Below, one piece after another: positions 1 through 7,669 of a DNA stretch of 25,480 nucleotides (its first letter is position 1; the number at the start of each line of letters is the position of its first letter). Origin of the DNA: JAFDZV01 sp966128725 (lineage in GTDB: Bacteria; Bacteroidota; Ignavibacteria; OLB7); the NCBI GenBank assembly GCA_966128725.1, contig CBHYLN010000078.1, positions 1-25,480 on the forward strand. Direction: 5' to 3'. The position numbers were made by a program, and so were the translations under genes. The notes under the pieces were generated by a model that worked only from the letters and a program-made list of their open reading frames with translations, was not told the DNA's origin and searched no databases.

Positions 1-1573
1 ACGTCCCGGTGAGATCGCCGCCCGCCGGACCGTTCGGCGGCAAACTCGTAGGCGCACCGCTCAGCTTCGAGTAGCTGATGCCGTTTGCCACCTTCGCGTC
101 GGTCACCGAACCATCGGCGAGCTTCGGCGTCGTTACCGAGCCATCGGTGAGATGGCCGGTTGCAATTGCAGATGTTCCAAGCTTCGAGCCCGTTACGGAG
201 CTGTCCGCAATCTTCGGCGTTGTCACTGAGCCATCGACCAACTTCGGAGTTGTCACCGCACCATCAGCCAACTTCGGTGTTGTCACCGAACCATCGGCGA
301 GCTTCGGTGTCGTTACCGAGCCATCGGTGAGATGGCCGGTTGCAACCGCAGATGTTCCAAGCTTCGAGCCCGTTACAGAGCTGTCCGCAATCTTCGGCGT
401 TGTCACCGAACCATCGGCGAGCTTCGGAGTTGTCACCGAACCATCGGCGAGCTTCGGTGTCGTCACTGAGCCATCACCCAACTTCAGCGTTGTTACCGCA
501 CCATCGGCCAACTTCGGTGTTGTTACCGAGCCATCCGTGAGATGGCCGGTTGCAACCGCAGATGTTCCAAGCTTCGAGCCCGTTACAGAACTGTCCGCAA
601 GCTTCGGCGTTGTCACCGAACCATCGGCGAGCTTCGGTGTTGTCACCGAGCCATCGGCGAGCTTCTCGGTCAGCACCGAGCCATCTGCAAGCTTTATCGA
701 AGTCACTGCGGCATCCGCGAGCTTCGCGGTGATCACCGAGCCATCTGCAAGCTTGATCGTTGTTATCGATCCATCAGCGAACTTCGCCGTTGTGATTGCG
801 CCATTCGCAAGCTTCGAGGCGGTCACAGCCAGGTCAGCAATTTTCGGCGTCGTGATCCCAAGCTCGGTAACGCCAATCTGCACGGCCGGCGACGTACCGC
901 CTGTAATCGAGATCGATGGATCGAGCGCGGTTACGCTTTGCACACCAACCGGCGTGCTGATCGTAAGCTTGCTGCCGTTACGCGTAACCGTGGTGGCACC
1001 GGCGCCAACAATCTCGAGCGCTCCGGTTGCACCGTTGATGCCCGACACGCCATCGCTTCCGATGGTGATCGTGTTTCCCGCCTGCGAGACGGTTGTTGTT
1101 CCCACGCCCACAAGGTTCAACGGTCCAGATTGCCCGTTGACATTGGTGACTACACCGCCTGCGTTCGGGGACACCGAATCGGCGACATCAGCCTGTCCTG
1201 CACGGAGCGAATACGCGCCGGCGGTGAACTGTGTGCGGGGCGAAAGTTCCTGCCCGTCATCAATCGCAAGGCCCAGATAATAGGCGCGATCGAATCGCAG
1301 GTCCATTGGCAGCGGCTTCACCGAGCCTATGCCAACATTGAATACACCGCGCACAAAGGTCACTTTCTGCGTTTCGGTGTACAGGAGATGTCCGCCCAAA
1401 GCGGCATCGTAAATATTCAGCGTCATGGTACGCTCACCGTCGGGAACCGGATCGCCGGACAGATCGGTAAAGATGCCTTGATAGCTGATGATTCGTGGAA
1501 CTTGCGCGGACGCCTCACGTGTTACCAGGCAGGCAAACACAAGCATCGCGAGAAAGAGGGACCTCTTCTTCAT
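1..1573 (-). CDS. Secreted decapeptide-repeat fibre-like protein (3' end beyond window)
   Basis: The minus-strand frame is open from an ATG at 1573 to the window edge, so about 524 residues are visible and the C-terminus is missing. The N-terminus (MKKRSLFLAMLVFACLV...) is a signal peptide with likely cleavage at ASA|Q. Next comes a domain of about 100 residues beginning QVPRIISYQGIF, which is typical of Bacteroidota/Ignavibacteria surface fibre proteins. After a Gly/Thr/Val-rich stretch there are about 25 tandem ten-residue units of the type LADGSVTTPK, expected to form a beta-solenoid or fibre shaft. It then leaves the repeats (ANGISYSKLSGAPTSLPP). Proteins of this design often end in an S74 chaperone or T9SS domain, which cannot be seen here. 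It lies 251 bp downstream of a T9SS-sorted gene on the same strand. The long plus-strand ORF opposite it is a shadow of the repeats. Export and repeat architecture are clear; a role in adhesion is inference. Confidence 0.88.
   Translation of the reverse strand, partial: MKKRSLFLAMLVFACLVTREASAQVPRIISYQGIFTDLSGDPVPDGERTMTLNIYDAALGGHLLYTETQKVTFVRGVFNVGIGSVKPLPMDLRFDRAYYLGLAIDDGQELSPRTQFTAGAYSLRAGQADVADSVSPNAGGVVTNVNGQSGPLNLVGVGTTTVSQAGNTITIGSDGVSGINGATGALEIVGAGATTVTRNGSKLTISTPVGVQSVTALDPSISITGGTSPAVQIGVTELGITTPKIADLAVTASKLANGAITTAKFADGSITTIKLADGSVITAKLADAAVTSIKLADGSVLTEKLADGSVTTPKLADGSVTTPKLADSSVTGSKLGTSAVATGHLTDGSVTTPKLADGAVTTLKLGDGSVTTPKLADGSVTTPKLADGSVTTPKIADSSVTGSKLGTSAVATGHLTDGSVTTPKLADGSVTTPKLADGAVTTPKLVDGSVTTPKIADSSVTGSKLGTSAIATGHLTDGSVTTPKLADGSVTDAKVANGISYSKLSGAPTSLPPNGPAGGDLTGT
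97..850 (-). repeat. 30-bp tandem repeats encoding LADGSVTTPK-type decapeptides
   Basis: About 25 in-frame 30-bp units lie inside the fibre-like gene. They are near-identical between about 97 and 660 and degenerate towards 850. A higher-order block beginning with the + strand motif GAGATGGCCGGTTGCAA recurs at 149, 329 and 539, giving pitches of 180 and 210 bp (six and seven units). The 180/210 difference is one decapeptide, as expected from unit gain or loss by slippage or recombination. Confidence 0.9.
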
Positions 1574-1824
1574 GATTACGCGTTATGTTGGGATTGAGAA
1601 ATGGAGTTCAACAGAGGATGGAGAGCGTGCTTCGCTGGACGCGAGCAATTATCCACCAATGCCGAGGGGGGCTGATAAACTGTTGAACGGCGCGATCTGC
1701 TGTATTGAGGTTCACATACGCTCACTTCCACGTCCATTAGAACGCCTGGCGCGCATCCGTTGGGCCACCTTACAGCTGGCTGTTGTTGAACAGTCCTGAG
1801 ATCTACAAGCGTTTCAACAGGCTG

Positions 1825-2355
1825 TTAACGGACAACCACCATCACGATGGTTCTGGAAACACCGTTCGCAACAAGCCGGGCCAGATATTGCCCCGACTCC
1901 AGATGTTCCGCGTTCAGTATGACAGTGGAACGCCCCATCGGACGTATACCATCAACCAGCGTGCGGACTTCGTTTCCCAGTGCATCAAACACCTTCAACG
2001 ATACATTGGTGCTGCTTGGAAGATCGAACGTGATCGAGGTGTTCGCGGAGAACGGATTGGGGAAATTCTGATGCAATGCCATGCCGGCGCCGGTCACGAT
2101 CGGAGCCGTAGGAGCGGCGGCAATTGGGCGCAATGGTACCAGGTACCAGAAGCCCTCACCAACCAGGCTGTTGCCGGCCATCACACGACCGATCAACGTT
2201 TGACCGATAGTGCCCGACACCAACGACTGCCCGTCGGTTGCGGCGTTGCCCGCACCAAAGGCACCCGAATACAGCTTGATCTGCGCGGACACCGGGGCAC
2301 ACGACAGAACAAGCCACAGAGAAAGAAGCGTAAAACACTGTGCAGGTGTTTTCAC
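1825..2355 (-). CDS. Small secreted protein with T9SS C-terminal sorting domain
   Basis: The frame is open further upstream, but the chosen start is a GTG at 2355. It is preceded by a good Shine-Dalgarno sequence (GGAGG, 7 nt spacing) and leads straight into a signal peptide (KTPAQCFTLLSLWLVLSCAPVSAQ, written here without its initiator). This gives 176 residues. Cleavage at VSA|Q fits signal peptidase I. A weak lipobox-like VLSC is an alternative, but SPI suits a T9SS client better. Residues about 25-85 form a short domain rich in Gly and Ser that I do not recognise. The last 80 or so residues are a classic type A sorting domain: NFPNPF, then a TFDLP strand, KVFDALGNEVRTL, a G-Y turn (SGQYLARL) and a final strand ending VVVR. 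The protein should cross the outer membrane by T9SS and be anchored or released. Its function is unknown. Confidence 0.85.
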   Translation of the reverse strand: MKTPAQCFTLLSLWLVLSCAPVSAQIKLYSGAFGAGNAATDGQSLVSGTIGQTLIGRVMAGNSLVGEGFWYLVPLRPIAAAPTAPIVTGAGMALHQNFPNPFSANTSITFDLPSSTNVSLKVFDALGNEVRTLVDGIRPMGRSTVILNAEHLESGQYLARLVANGVSRTIVMVVVR

Positions 2356-3261
2356 AACTGGACCTCCATAAAATGGACGAAGATTGTGACTCAGGGGATG
2401 GCAAATGGACCACGTGGCCTGGACAGCCACATACGGCAGTAAGGGATGATCGCCACCTGGAAAGGTGTCACTCATCGGCAGCTACTTGTGGACCAAAGGC
2501 TCCCGAATCGCGGCCAATAATACGAAGCTACACGATGATTATGAGACCAAGATGATCCGTGTCGTAATTTTTTACGTGCGTCGTCACACACATCGGGTTG
2601 AACTTCAAAGCAATTCCAACAGCGATGAGCGCTCCATTTCGCCGATAACGCAAGGCCACGATCTGCTGATTTCCGGAACATCTGGCATTGTTAATTTCGA
2701 CGAAATCAGGCGAATTATCGGCATGTCGGGCACTCACAGCGGATAGGACTGGAAGCCGGGCAATGCGACATCAATGGTGATTGCCGGCAATACTTGCCAG
2801 TAAATCATAACCGGCTGTCGAGCCGAGCATCGCAGCAAAAAAAAAAGCAGCACCGTCACAAGGGAACCAGGCATCCCACACTACTGAAGCAAAAGTAAAA
2901 GCCGGGCGCGTTCCAAATGGATGCCTGCGAACGCAGCCGCACAACGAACACATCCGGTACCAGACGGAGTTTGTTTGCGGGGTGCTTGCCGTGGCGCAGA
3001 CCATACGACTCGACGCAAAGGCAGCACGAGGGCAACATGCATGTCCACTTTCGGCGGGCTCATGACTCTTTATGATTATCCCTCCCACAACGCCCACTGC
3101 CGCCGTGCAGGGGGTCAAACATTCCCATATAGCAACAATCCTGCCGGACACACTCCGCCTGCATGCCCTTGCATGCCCTTGCATGCCTGCGGCGTGCCGT
3201 GCGCGCACCAATCGCAAGTCACCGCTATCCCCATAACCACATATTTCACAAGGATCGCATC
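2356..3261. other. 906-bp intergenic region, no supported gene
   Basis: This is the divergent spacer between the T9SS gene and the cysteine-rich gene. The part around 2500-2760 is visibly richer in A+T than its surroundings and has competing short ORFs on both strands (2465-2746 plus, 2528-2737 minus). Neither has a convincing ribosome binding site or a family I know. A run of ten A occurs at about 2837-2846, flanked by direct GCAGC copies, so it is not a hairpin terminator. A perfect 12-bp palindrome ATTGCCGGCAAT lies at 2780-2791. Cysteine-rich translations at 2771-3217 look like chance reading. Confidence 0.5.
3161..3187. repeat. Short tandem repeat of GCATGCCCTT
   Basis: The ten-base unit GCATGCCCTT occurs twice and is followed by a third partial copy (GCATGCC), about 75 bp before the start of the cysteine-rich gene. 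Each unit carries the palindrome GCATGC. It may be simple slippage or a cluster of binding sites; nothing else distinguishes them. Confidence 0.7.
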
Positions 3262-3678
3262 ATGAAGTCACGACTCCCATTACTTGCACAGGCTCTTGCA
3301 GCGGTAGCCGCGATTGTTCTGGCATTTTGCACAACAACGGCGACAGCCTCCGCTCAGGATCTTGACACCTGCTGCCTGCGAATCGCAAACAGCACAACAT
3401 GCCATATCACGATATGCATAAGCCTGCCCGATGGTACGGAGCAGTGCGAGTTGATATCACAGCAATCCCGGGCCCGCTTCCGATTCCCATGCGACAGCAA
3501 CACACATTTCACCGCAACCGGAGCCTGTGGTGTACCAACCAGGCTGCGCCCCAACGAGTGCGTGAGGATGCTGCTGCGCGGCACGCTCTGCTGTGCCGAT
3601 GTGTGCCTGTCTCGCGGCGAGGACGGATGTTATGAAATCACAATCACGGACTCGGCCTACAAATGCAATTGCGACTAA
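3262..3678 (+). CDS. Small secreted cysteine-rich protein
   Basis: The ATG at 3262 follows AAGGA at a suitable distance and begins a signal peptide (MKSRLPLLAQALAAVAAIVL...) ending ASA|Q. The upstream in-frame ATG at 3163 would put the signal sequence inside the protein and is rejected. The precursor has 138 residues and the mature part about 105. The mature part has 14 cysteines, including two CC pairs (DTCC near the N-terminus and LCCADVC), a CHITIC motif and a terminal KCNCD. The even number and an exported location suggest up to seven disulfides in a compact extracellular or periplasmic domain. I do not recognise the family. It stands alone between long spacers, with a perfect hairpin about 145 nt after the stop codon. 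Confidence 0.75.
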   Translation: MKSRLPLLAQALAAVAAIVLAFCTTTATASAQDLDTCCLRIANSTTCHITICISLPDGTEQCELISQQSRARFRFPCDSNTHFTATGACGVPTRLRPNECVRMLLRGTLCCADVCLSRGEDGCYEITITDSAYKCNCD

Positions 3679-4225
3679 CGCACGGATAGTGCGCAACGGC
3701 TATCACGGGCACTGCGAACAATCGCGATACGATATGCCACGGGCATAGGCCGAGATCACGATCCGGAATGGGGAACGCAAGCACTGCTTCGCCTTGCCTC
3801 CTGCCATATCCGCGCAACAACAACACGATGCTCCCGCGATGTGCGGGAGCATCGTGTGCAAGCAGCGACAACAGCAAAACCGGGACCTTCTTCAGGAATT
3901 ACACGCCATCCCGCGATGTACTTCGTATGAATACCGCACGGCGTTTATCAGGCATGCGGCGGCACGACAAAGTTCTTTGCCTGGCTTGCTATCAACATTA
4001 TATTGCGCGTCGCCGAATTCAACATCGGCACAGCACTATCCCCCACCAGCGTTCCCCTTCCCCGCACACAAATAATTCCCCTGAGCACCGCGGCCACGAC
4101 TTCCGCGGCGTATTACCATTGCGCGCCCATCGAGCCTGTATACCCCGGGAGGCACGATTATGGAAGTGCGCACTGCTCCAATGGTCGGTTTCACAGTATT
4201 CGTCAATGATCAGGAGACAGTTGTT
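3679..4225. other. 547-bp spacer upstream of the LodA-like gene
   Basis: No coding region is supported. The ORFs here (for example 3768-4370) lack family features and run into the LodA-like gene in another frame. The spacer holds the strong hairpin at 3823-3857. A locally AT-rich stretch around 3990-4005 could hold a promoter for the LodA-like gene, but I see no clean consensus. In-frame ATG codons before 4226 (such as 4160) belong to this leader. Confidence 0.5.
3823..3857. terminator. Perfect 15-bp hairpin, terminator-like
   Basis: Bases 3823-3837 pair perfectly with 3843-3857 (arm ACACGATGCTCCCGC) around a 5-nt loop. On the plus strand there is no T tract after it. On the minus strand it is followed by TTGTTGTTG. 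It lies downstream of the cysteine-rich gene and may stop or stabilise its transcript before the LodA-like gene begins. Confidence 0.45.
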
Positions 4226-7200
4226 ATGGCCATCACCAGCATCAAGATTCACCCGGCAATTGGTGTTGCCCGCGTTGGCAACAGCCCGGATGAATTCTTC
4301 ATCGGCCCATTGCGGCCATGGGAACATCCCAACCCACCAGGGGGATTCAAGGATTCACAATGCAGAGTAAAACGCCAGGGGGCCGAGTTCCGGATATTCG
4401 CCTATCACGATAATGGCACGGTAACGGAAATCACCCGGGCCGAGGCCGAGATCACCTGGAAGGTGCATGTTGTCAACAAGAAGGCCGTGAAGCGGAACCC
4501 GGCATCGCCAGCGGCCAACATGACGATCGACCCGGGGTCACGCACCCTCACCGGCCCCAATCAGCAGCAGAAGCTGGACACCGGCCGCATCACCTTCAGC
4601 GGCGCGCCCACGGTTGTGGTGCCGCTTGGAGAAGTCCGTACCGACGGTTTTTCGCGACTTATCGTGCTGGGTGGCTTCGGGACATCAGCATCGCCCACTG
4701 GCGCGCCCATCAACTCGTTTCTGGATAATCCGGGTTGGTACGACGACGTGTGCGATGGACCGATCAACGCCCACATCAAGCTGCGGGCAAGCGGCGACGA
4801 ATACGATGCCGTTGGTGCGTGGGTGATTGTTGGGCCACCAAAGTATTCGCCGCAGACCGACAATGTGATCACGCTGTACGACCGGATTTTTCAAATGGCG
4901 GCCGACAAGGGCTGGCTTGCCGGGCCGGCCACGCCCTCGTACACCAACGATGTCTACCCGATTCTGAACCGGGCGGAAACCACCATGGCCACGGTGAATG
5001 TGTACGGCGCCCACGGCTGGGGCCAGCCGGTGTACGATCCGCAATCCACACGCGACAGCATCTTCAATCGGCTGGCGAACCCCTCGGGTGGCGGCGGCAA
5101 CATGCCGCTGCTGAACAGCGCAACGCTCACCAAGACACAGTACGCGGTGATGCAGAATTGGAAGAACAACAATTTCACCCGCGACTGGGCCGGCGCCCCA
5201 ACGCCGCCGGTTATTGTCACGGCCAAGGGGCTGGACCACTCGGCGCTGGAAAATTGCGTGGGCGCTGCGTTTTACCCGGGCATCGAGGCCGGCGGTGTTG
5301 TCGCGCAGCCGATCATCGATCCCACGAAGTATATCGGCCCAACCGATCCGATGCGCCTGAACCAGGCAGCCCTGACGCCCGGCGATATCGGCCAATACAT
5401 GGCGCTGCCATGGCAGGCGGATTTCAAGGCATGCGGCACCAACTGGTGGCCGGTACCGCGGCCCAACTCCGTGATCCCCGACGGCACCACCGCGTACCAG
5501 GCCTGGGACCGTGGCGTGGGCAGCATGCTGGAGATGGTCACCGAGTGGCCCATCCTTGGCTTCGTGATCAAGCAGGGCAGCGGCTACGTGGAGGTGGAAC
5601 GTTGCGATGCAACATTCATCACCCTGATGACACCACATCTGAATTTCCAGGATGTGCCGCAAGGCCCGATGGGAATGGCGCGGAAGTCCGCTCTGGCAAT
5701 CGACTTCGAGGTGCGCTCCACCGGCGCGGCCGTGGTGCTGGAGGTTGCCCCTACCGACGCCCCTGCAAATACCCGGCTGCGGCTCGACGCAACGTCGGTA
5801 TCCGTTGGGCCAACAACCGGCAACGAGGTGGTCACCGCGCGGCTGTGGATGGTGTATCAGACTGGCCCGCTGGGCGAGCATATCAGCGACGCGGTTACGG
5901 TACGCCACGCAGCCAGTGGCCGCTCGTGGACGATCACAATCACGGCGAACACGGTTGCGCGCAAGGTGGCCGCAGCAGCGCTGGTGCTGGACCGCTCCGG
6001 CAGCATGGCCGACGATCGCGGCGACGGGCAGCAGAAGGTGGCAAGCCTGCGGCAGGCTGCATCAATCTTCGTGGACGTGATGGTTGAGGGCGACGCGGTT
6101 GGCCTGGTACGCTACAATCAGGATGCGCAGAAGCTGGCCGGGCTTACCACGCTTGGGCCTGCGGGCGATCCGTTCGATCCGGCACGCCAGCACACGAAGG
6201 ACCTGATCAACGGAACGGAGTTGACCCCGGGCGGCTCAACCTCGATCGGCGACGGGATATTCGAGGGGCGAGCCATCCTGAACGCGGCCGGCCCGGGTTT
6301 CGACTTGAAGTCGCTGGTGGTGCTTACCGACGGCATCGAGAATCAGCCCCGCATGATTGCCGACGTGGCCAACGAGATCAACGAACGCACATACGCGGTG
6401 GGCCTGGGCACACCACAGAACACCAGCGCGGTTGCGTTGCAGACGATCTCCGGCAATCACGGCGGTTATCTGTTGCTCACCGGCGCCATCTCCGGCGACA
6501 ATCGATTCATCCTGCAGAAGTACTTCCTGCAGATCCTTGCCGGCATCAGCAGCGCCGAGATCGTGCTGGACCCCGAAGGCGTGCTGGTTCCGGAACACGA
6601 GCAACGCGTTCCGTTCCTGATTACCGAGGCCGACAGCGGGATCGATGTGATCGTGCTGAGCGATGCCCCCGGCGCGATCAATTTCAGACTCCAGACGCCC
6701 ACCGGGCAGATCATCGAGCCATGGCGCGCCAGCGCCGAGCCCGGCATGGCATTCGTGTTGTCGCAGGGCGTGACGTATTACAGGATCGCCCTGCCCACGG
6801 AGCTGACACCGGGCCGGTTCGACCACGCCGGAACGTGGCACGCACTGCTGGAGATCGGCAGGCCGCGCACCGCGCGCCCGGCAGGCACACCCGGCATCGC
6901 GGCAACCGGCGCGGGCGCGCCGGGTCATCAGGCAGCCCACGGCTCCGACGCGGACCTCGGGCGCATCGTACGGCCGCAGGACATGCAGCGCGCGGGTGCG
7001 TTGGCGAACACGGCCGGCGACGTTGCCGGCTCGCTGGCACGTTCGGCGGTTGGCAACCGAAAGGGCCTTCCGTACAGTCTGCTGGTGCACAGCTACTCCA
7101 ACCTGTCGTTGGCGGTATCGCTGCATCAATCCGGATTCGAGCCGGGCGCACAGGCCGTGGTGAGCGCATCGCTTGCCGAATCGGGCATGCCCGCACGCCC

Positions 7201-7669
7201 TGGTGCGCACCTGTGGGCCGAGCTTGTCCGACCCGATGGAACAAGCAACAGGCTGGCGCTTGTCGAGGGTGAGCCGGGCCAGTTCAGCGCATCGTTCGCA
7301 ATGGGGATCAGTGGCGTCTATCGCTGCCGGGTACGTGCAAGCGGGCAATCACGCGAGGGGCATCCGTTCCACCGCGAGCAGACACGAACCGCCGCCGTGT
7401 GGTATGGCGGGAATCGTGATGCCGATCCAAGGGACGGCAATGGCGGCCCGCTGGTACGGTGGCTGCAGGAACGCGACCAGAAGCTGTGCGAGCTGCTGCG
7501 CTGTCTGCTGGCCGAGGGTGGCGCCGCCACGCCGAAGTTCCAGAAGCGGCTTCGTGAGGCCGGGCTGGATATCGATCGGCTGCGCGAGTGCATCGAAGGG
7601 TATTGCGGCCGGTCGAAGGCGGCGGGCGCGGAAGACGGAAGCCGTGAACACAGCGGACCAGGCCGATGA
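4226..7669 (+). CDS. LodA-like CTQ quinoprotein oxidase fused to a VWA domain
   Basis: The protein has 1147 residues. The ATG at 4226 has a GGAG ribosome site and starts directly with the LodA signature (IHPAIGVARVGNSPDEFFIG); no signal peptide is visible. LodA/GoxA enzymes oxidise amino acids to aldehyde, ammonia and H2O2 using a cysteine tryptophylquinone. Residues about 1-460 are LodA-like and keep the motif PWQADFKAC followed by WWP and RP. Cys403 has Asp399 four residues before it, matching the D512/C516 spacing of LodA. Trp441 in EWPILGF is the likely quinone tryptophan. The Cys-Trp spacing is 38, shorter than the 65 in LodA. After an Ig-like region (about 488-580), a VWA domain (about 583-770) has a complete MIDAS: D589-x-S591-x-S593, T672, D702. 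Then follow a beta-sandwich, a Gly/Ala/Arg-rich linker (about 878-940), a second Ig-like domain (about 945-1060) and a helical tail. The stop overlaps the LodB-like start (ATGA). Family is confident; substrate and location are unknown. Confidence 0.88.
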   Translation: MAITSIKIHPAIGVARVGNSPDEFFIGPLRPWEHPNPPGGFKDSQCRVKRQGAEFRIFAYHDNGTVTEITRAEAEITWKVHVVNKKAVKRNPASPAANMTIDPGSRTLTGPNQQQKLDTGRITFSGAPTVVVPLGEVRTDGFSRLIVLGGFGTSASPTGAPINSFLDNPGWYDDVCDGPINAHIKLRASGDEYDAVGAWVIVGPPKYSPQTDNVITLYDRIFQMAADKGWLAGPATPSYTNDVYPILNRAETTMATVNVYGAHGWGQPVYDPQSTRDSIFNRLANPSGGGGNMPLLNSATLTKTQYAVMQNWKNNNFTRDWAGAPTPPVIVTAKGLDHSALENCVGAAFYPGIEAGGVVAQPIIDPTKYIGPTDPMRLNQAALTPGDIGQYMALPWQADFKACGTNWWPVPRPNSVIPDGTTAYQAWDRGVGSMLEMVTEWPILGFVIKQGSGYVEVERCDATFITLMTPHLNFQDVPQGPMGMARKSALAIDFEVRSTGAAVVLEVAPTDAPANTRLRLDATSVSVGPTTGNEVVTARLWMVYQTGPLGEHISDAVTVRHAASGRSWTITITANTVARKVAAAALVLDRSGSMADDRGDGQQKVASLRQAASIFVDVMVEGDAVGLVRYNQDAQKLAGLTTLGPAGDPFDPARQHTKDLINGTELTPGGSTSIGDGIFEGRAILNAAGPGFDLKSLVVLTDGIENQPRMIADVANEINERTYAVGLGTPQNTSAVALQTISGNHGGYLLLTGAISGDNRFILQKYFLQILAGISSAEIVLDPEGVLVPEHEQRVPFLITEADSGIDVIVLSDAPGAINFRLQTPTGQIIEPWRASAEPGMAFVLSQGVTYYRIALPTELTPGRFDHAGTWHALLEIGRPRTARPAGTPGIAATGAGAPGHQAAHGSDADLGRIVRPQDMQRAGALANTAGDVAGSLARSAVGNRKGLPYSLLVHSYSNLSLAVSLHQSGFEPGAQAVVSASLAESGMPARPGAHLWAELVRPDGTSNRLALVEGEPGQFSASFAMGISGVYRCRVRASGQSREGHPFHREQTRTAAVWYGGNRDADPRDGNGGPLVRWLQERDQKLCELLRCLLAEGGAATPKFQKRLREAGLDIDRLRECIEGYCGRSKAAGAEDGSREHSGPGR

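Noticed and set aside
97..660. CRISPR array, suggested by 30-bp repeats
   Set aside because: Units are directly abutting with no unique spacers, stay in frame for 10 residues, and degrade gradually inside one coding frame.
78..1280. 400-codon plus-strand ORF with VTEPSASFGVV repeats
   Set aside because: It is the antisense image of the decapeptide repeats. The minus strand has a signal peptide, a recognisable N-terminal domain and the LADGSVTTPK pattern.
2837..2846. Poly-A run as a terminator for a minus-strand gene
   Set aside because: No GC stem lies upstream of the T tract on that strand, and no gene ends there; the flanking GCAGC copies are direct.
2771..3217. 148-codon cysteine-rich minus-strand ORF
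   Set aside because: It has no signal peptide, ribosome site or regular cysteine pattern, and it overlaps other chance ORFs on both strands.
4160..4225. Upstream start for the LodA-like gene
   Set aside because: It lacks a ribosome site, and the LodA family begins at the MAITSIKIHPAIG start at 4226.
4685..6087. Long overlapping ORFs (407 codons minus, 450 codons plus)
   Set aside because: They are shadows of the LodA-VWA gene in high-GC sequence, with Arg/Gly-rich translations and no family features.
6236..7348. 370-codon minus-strand ORF
   Set aside because: It is antisense to the VWA and Ig-like part of the LodA fusion; no signal, domain or start context supports it.
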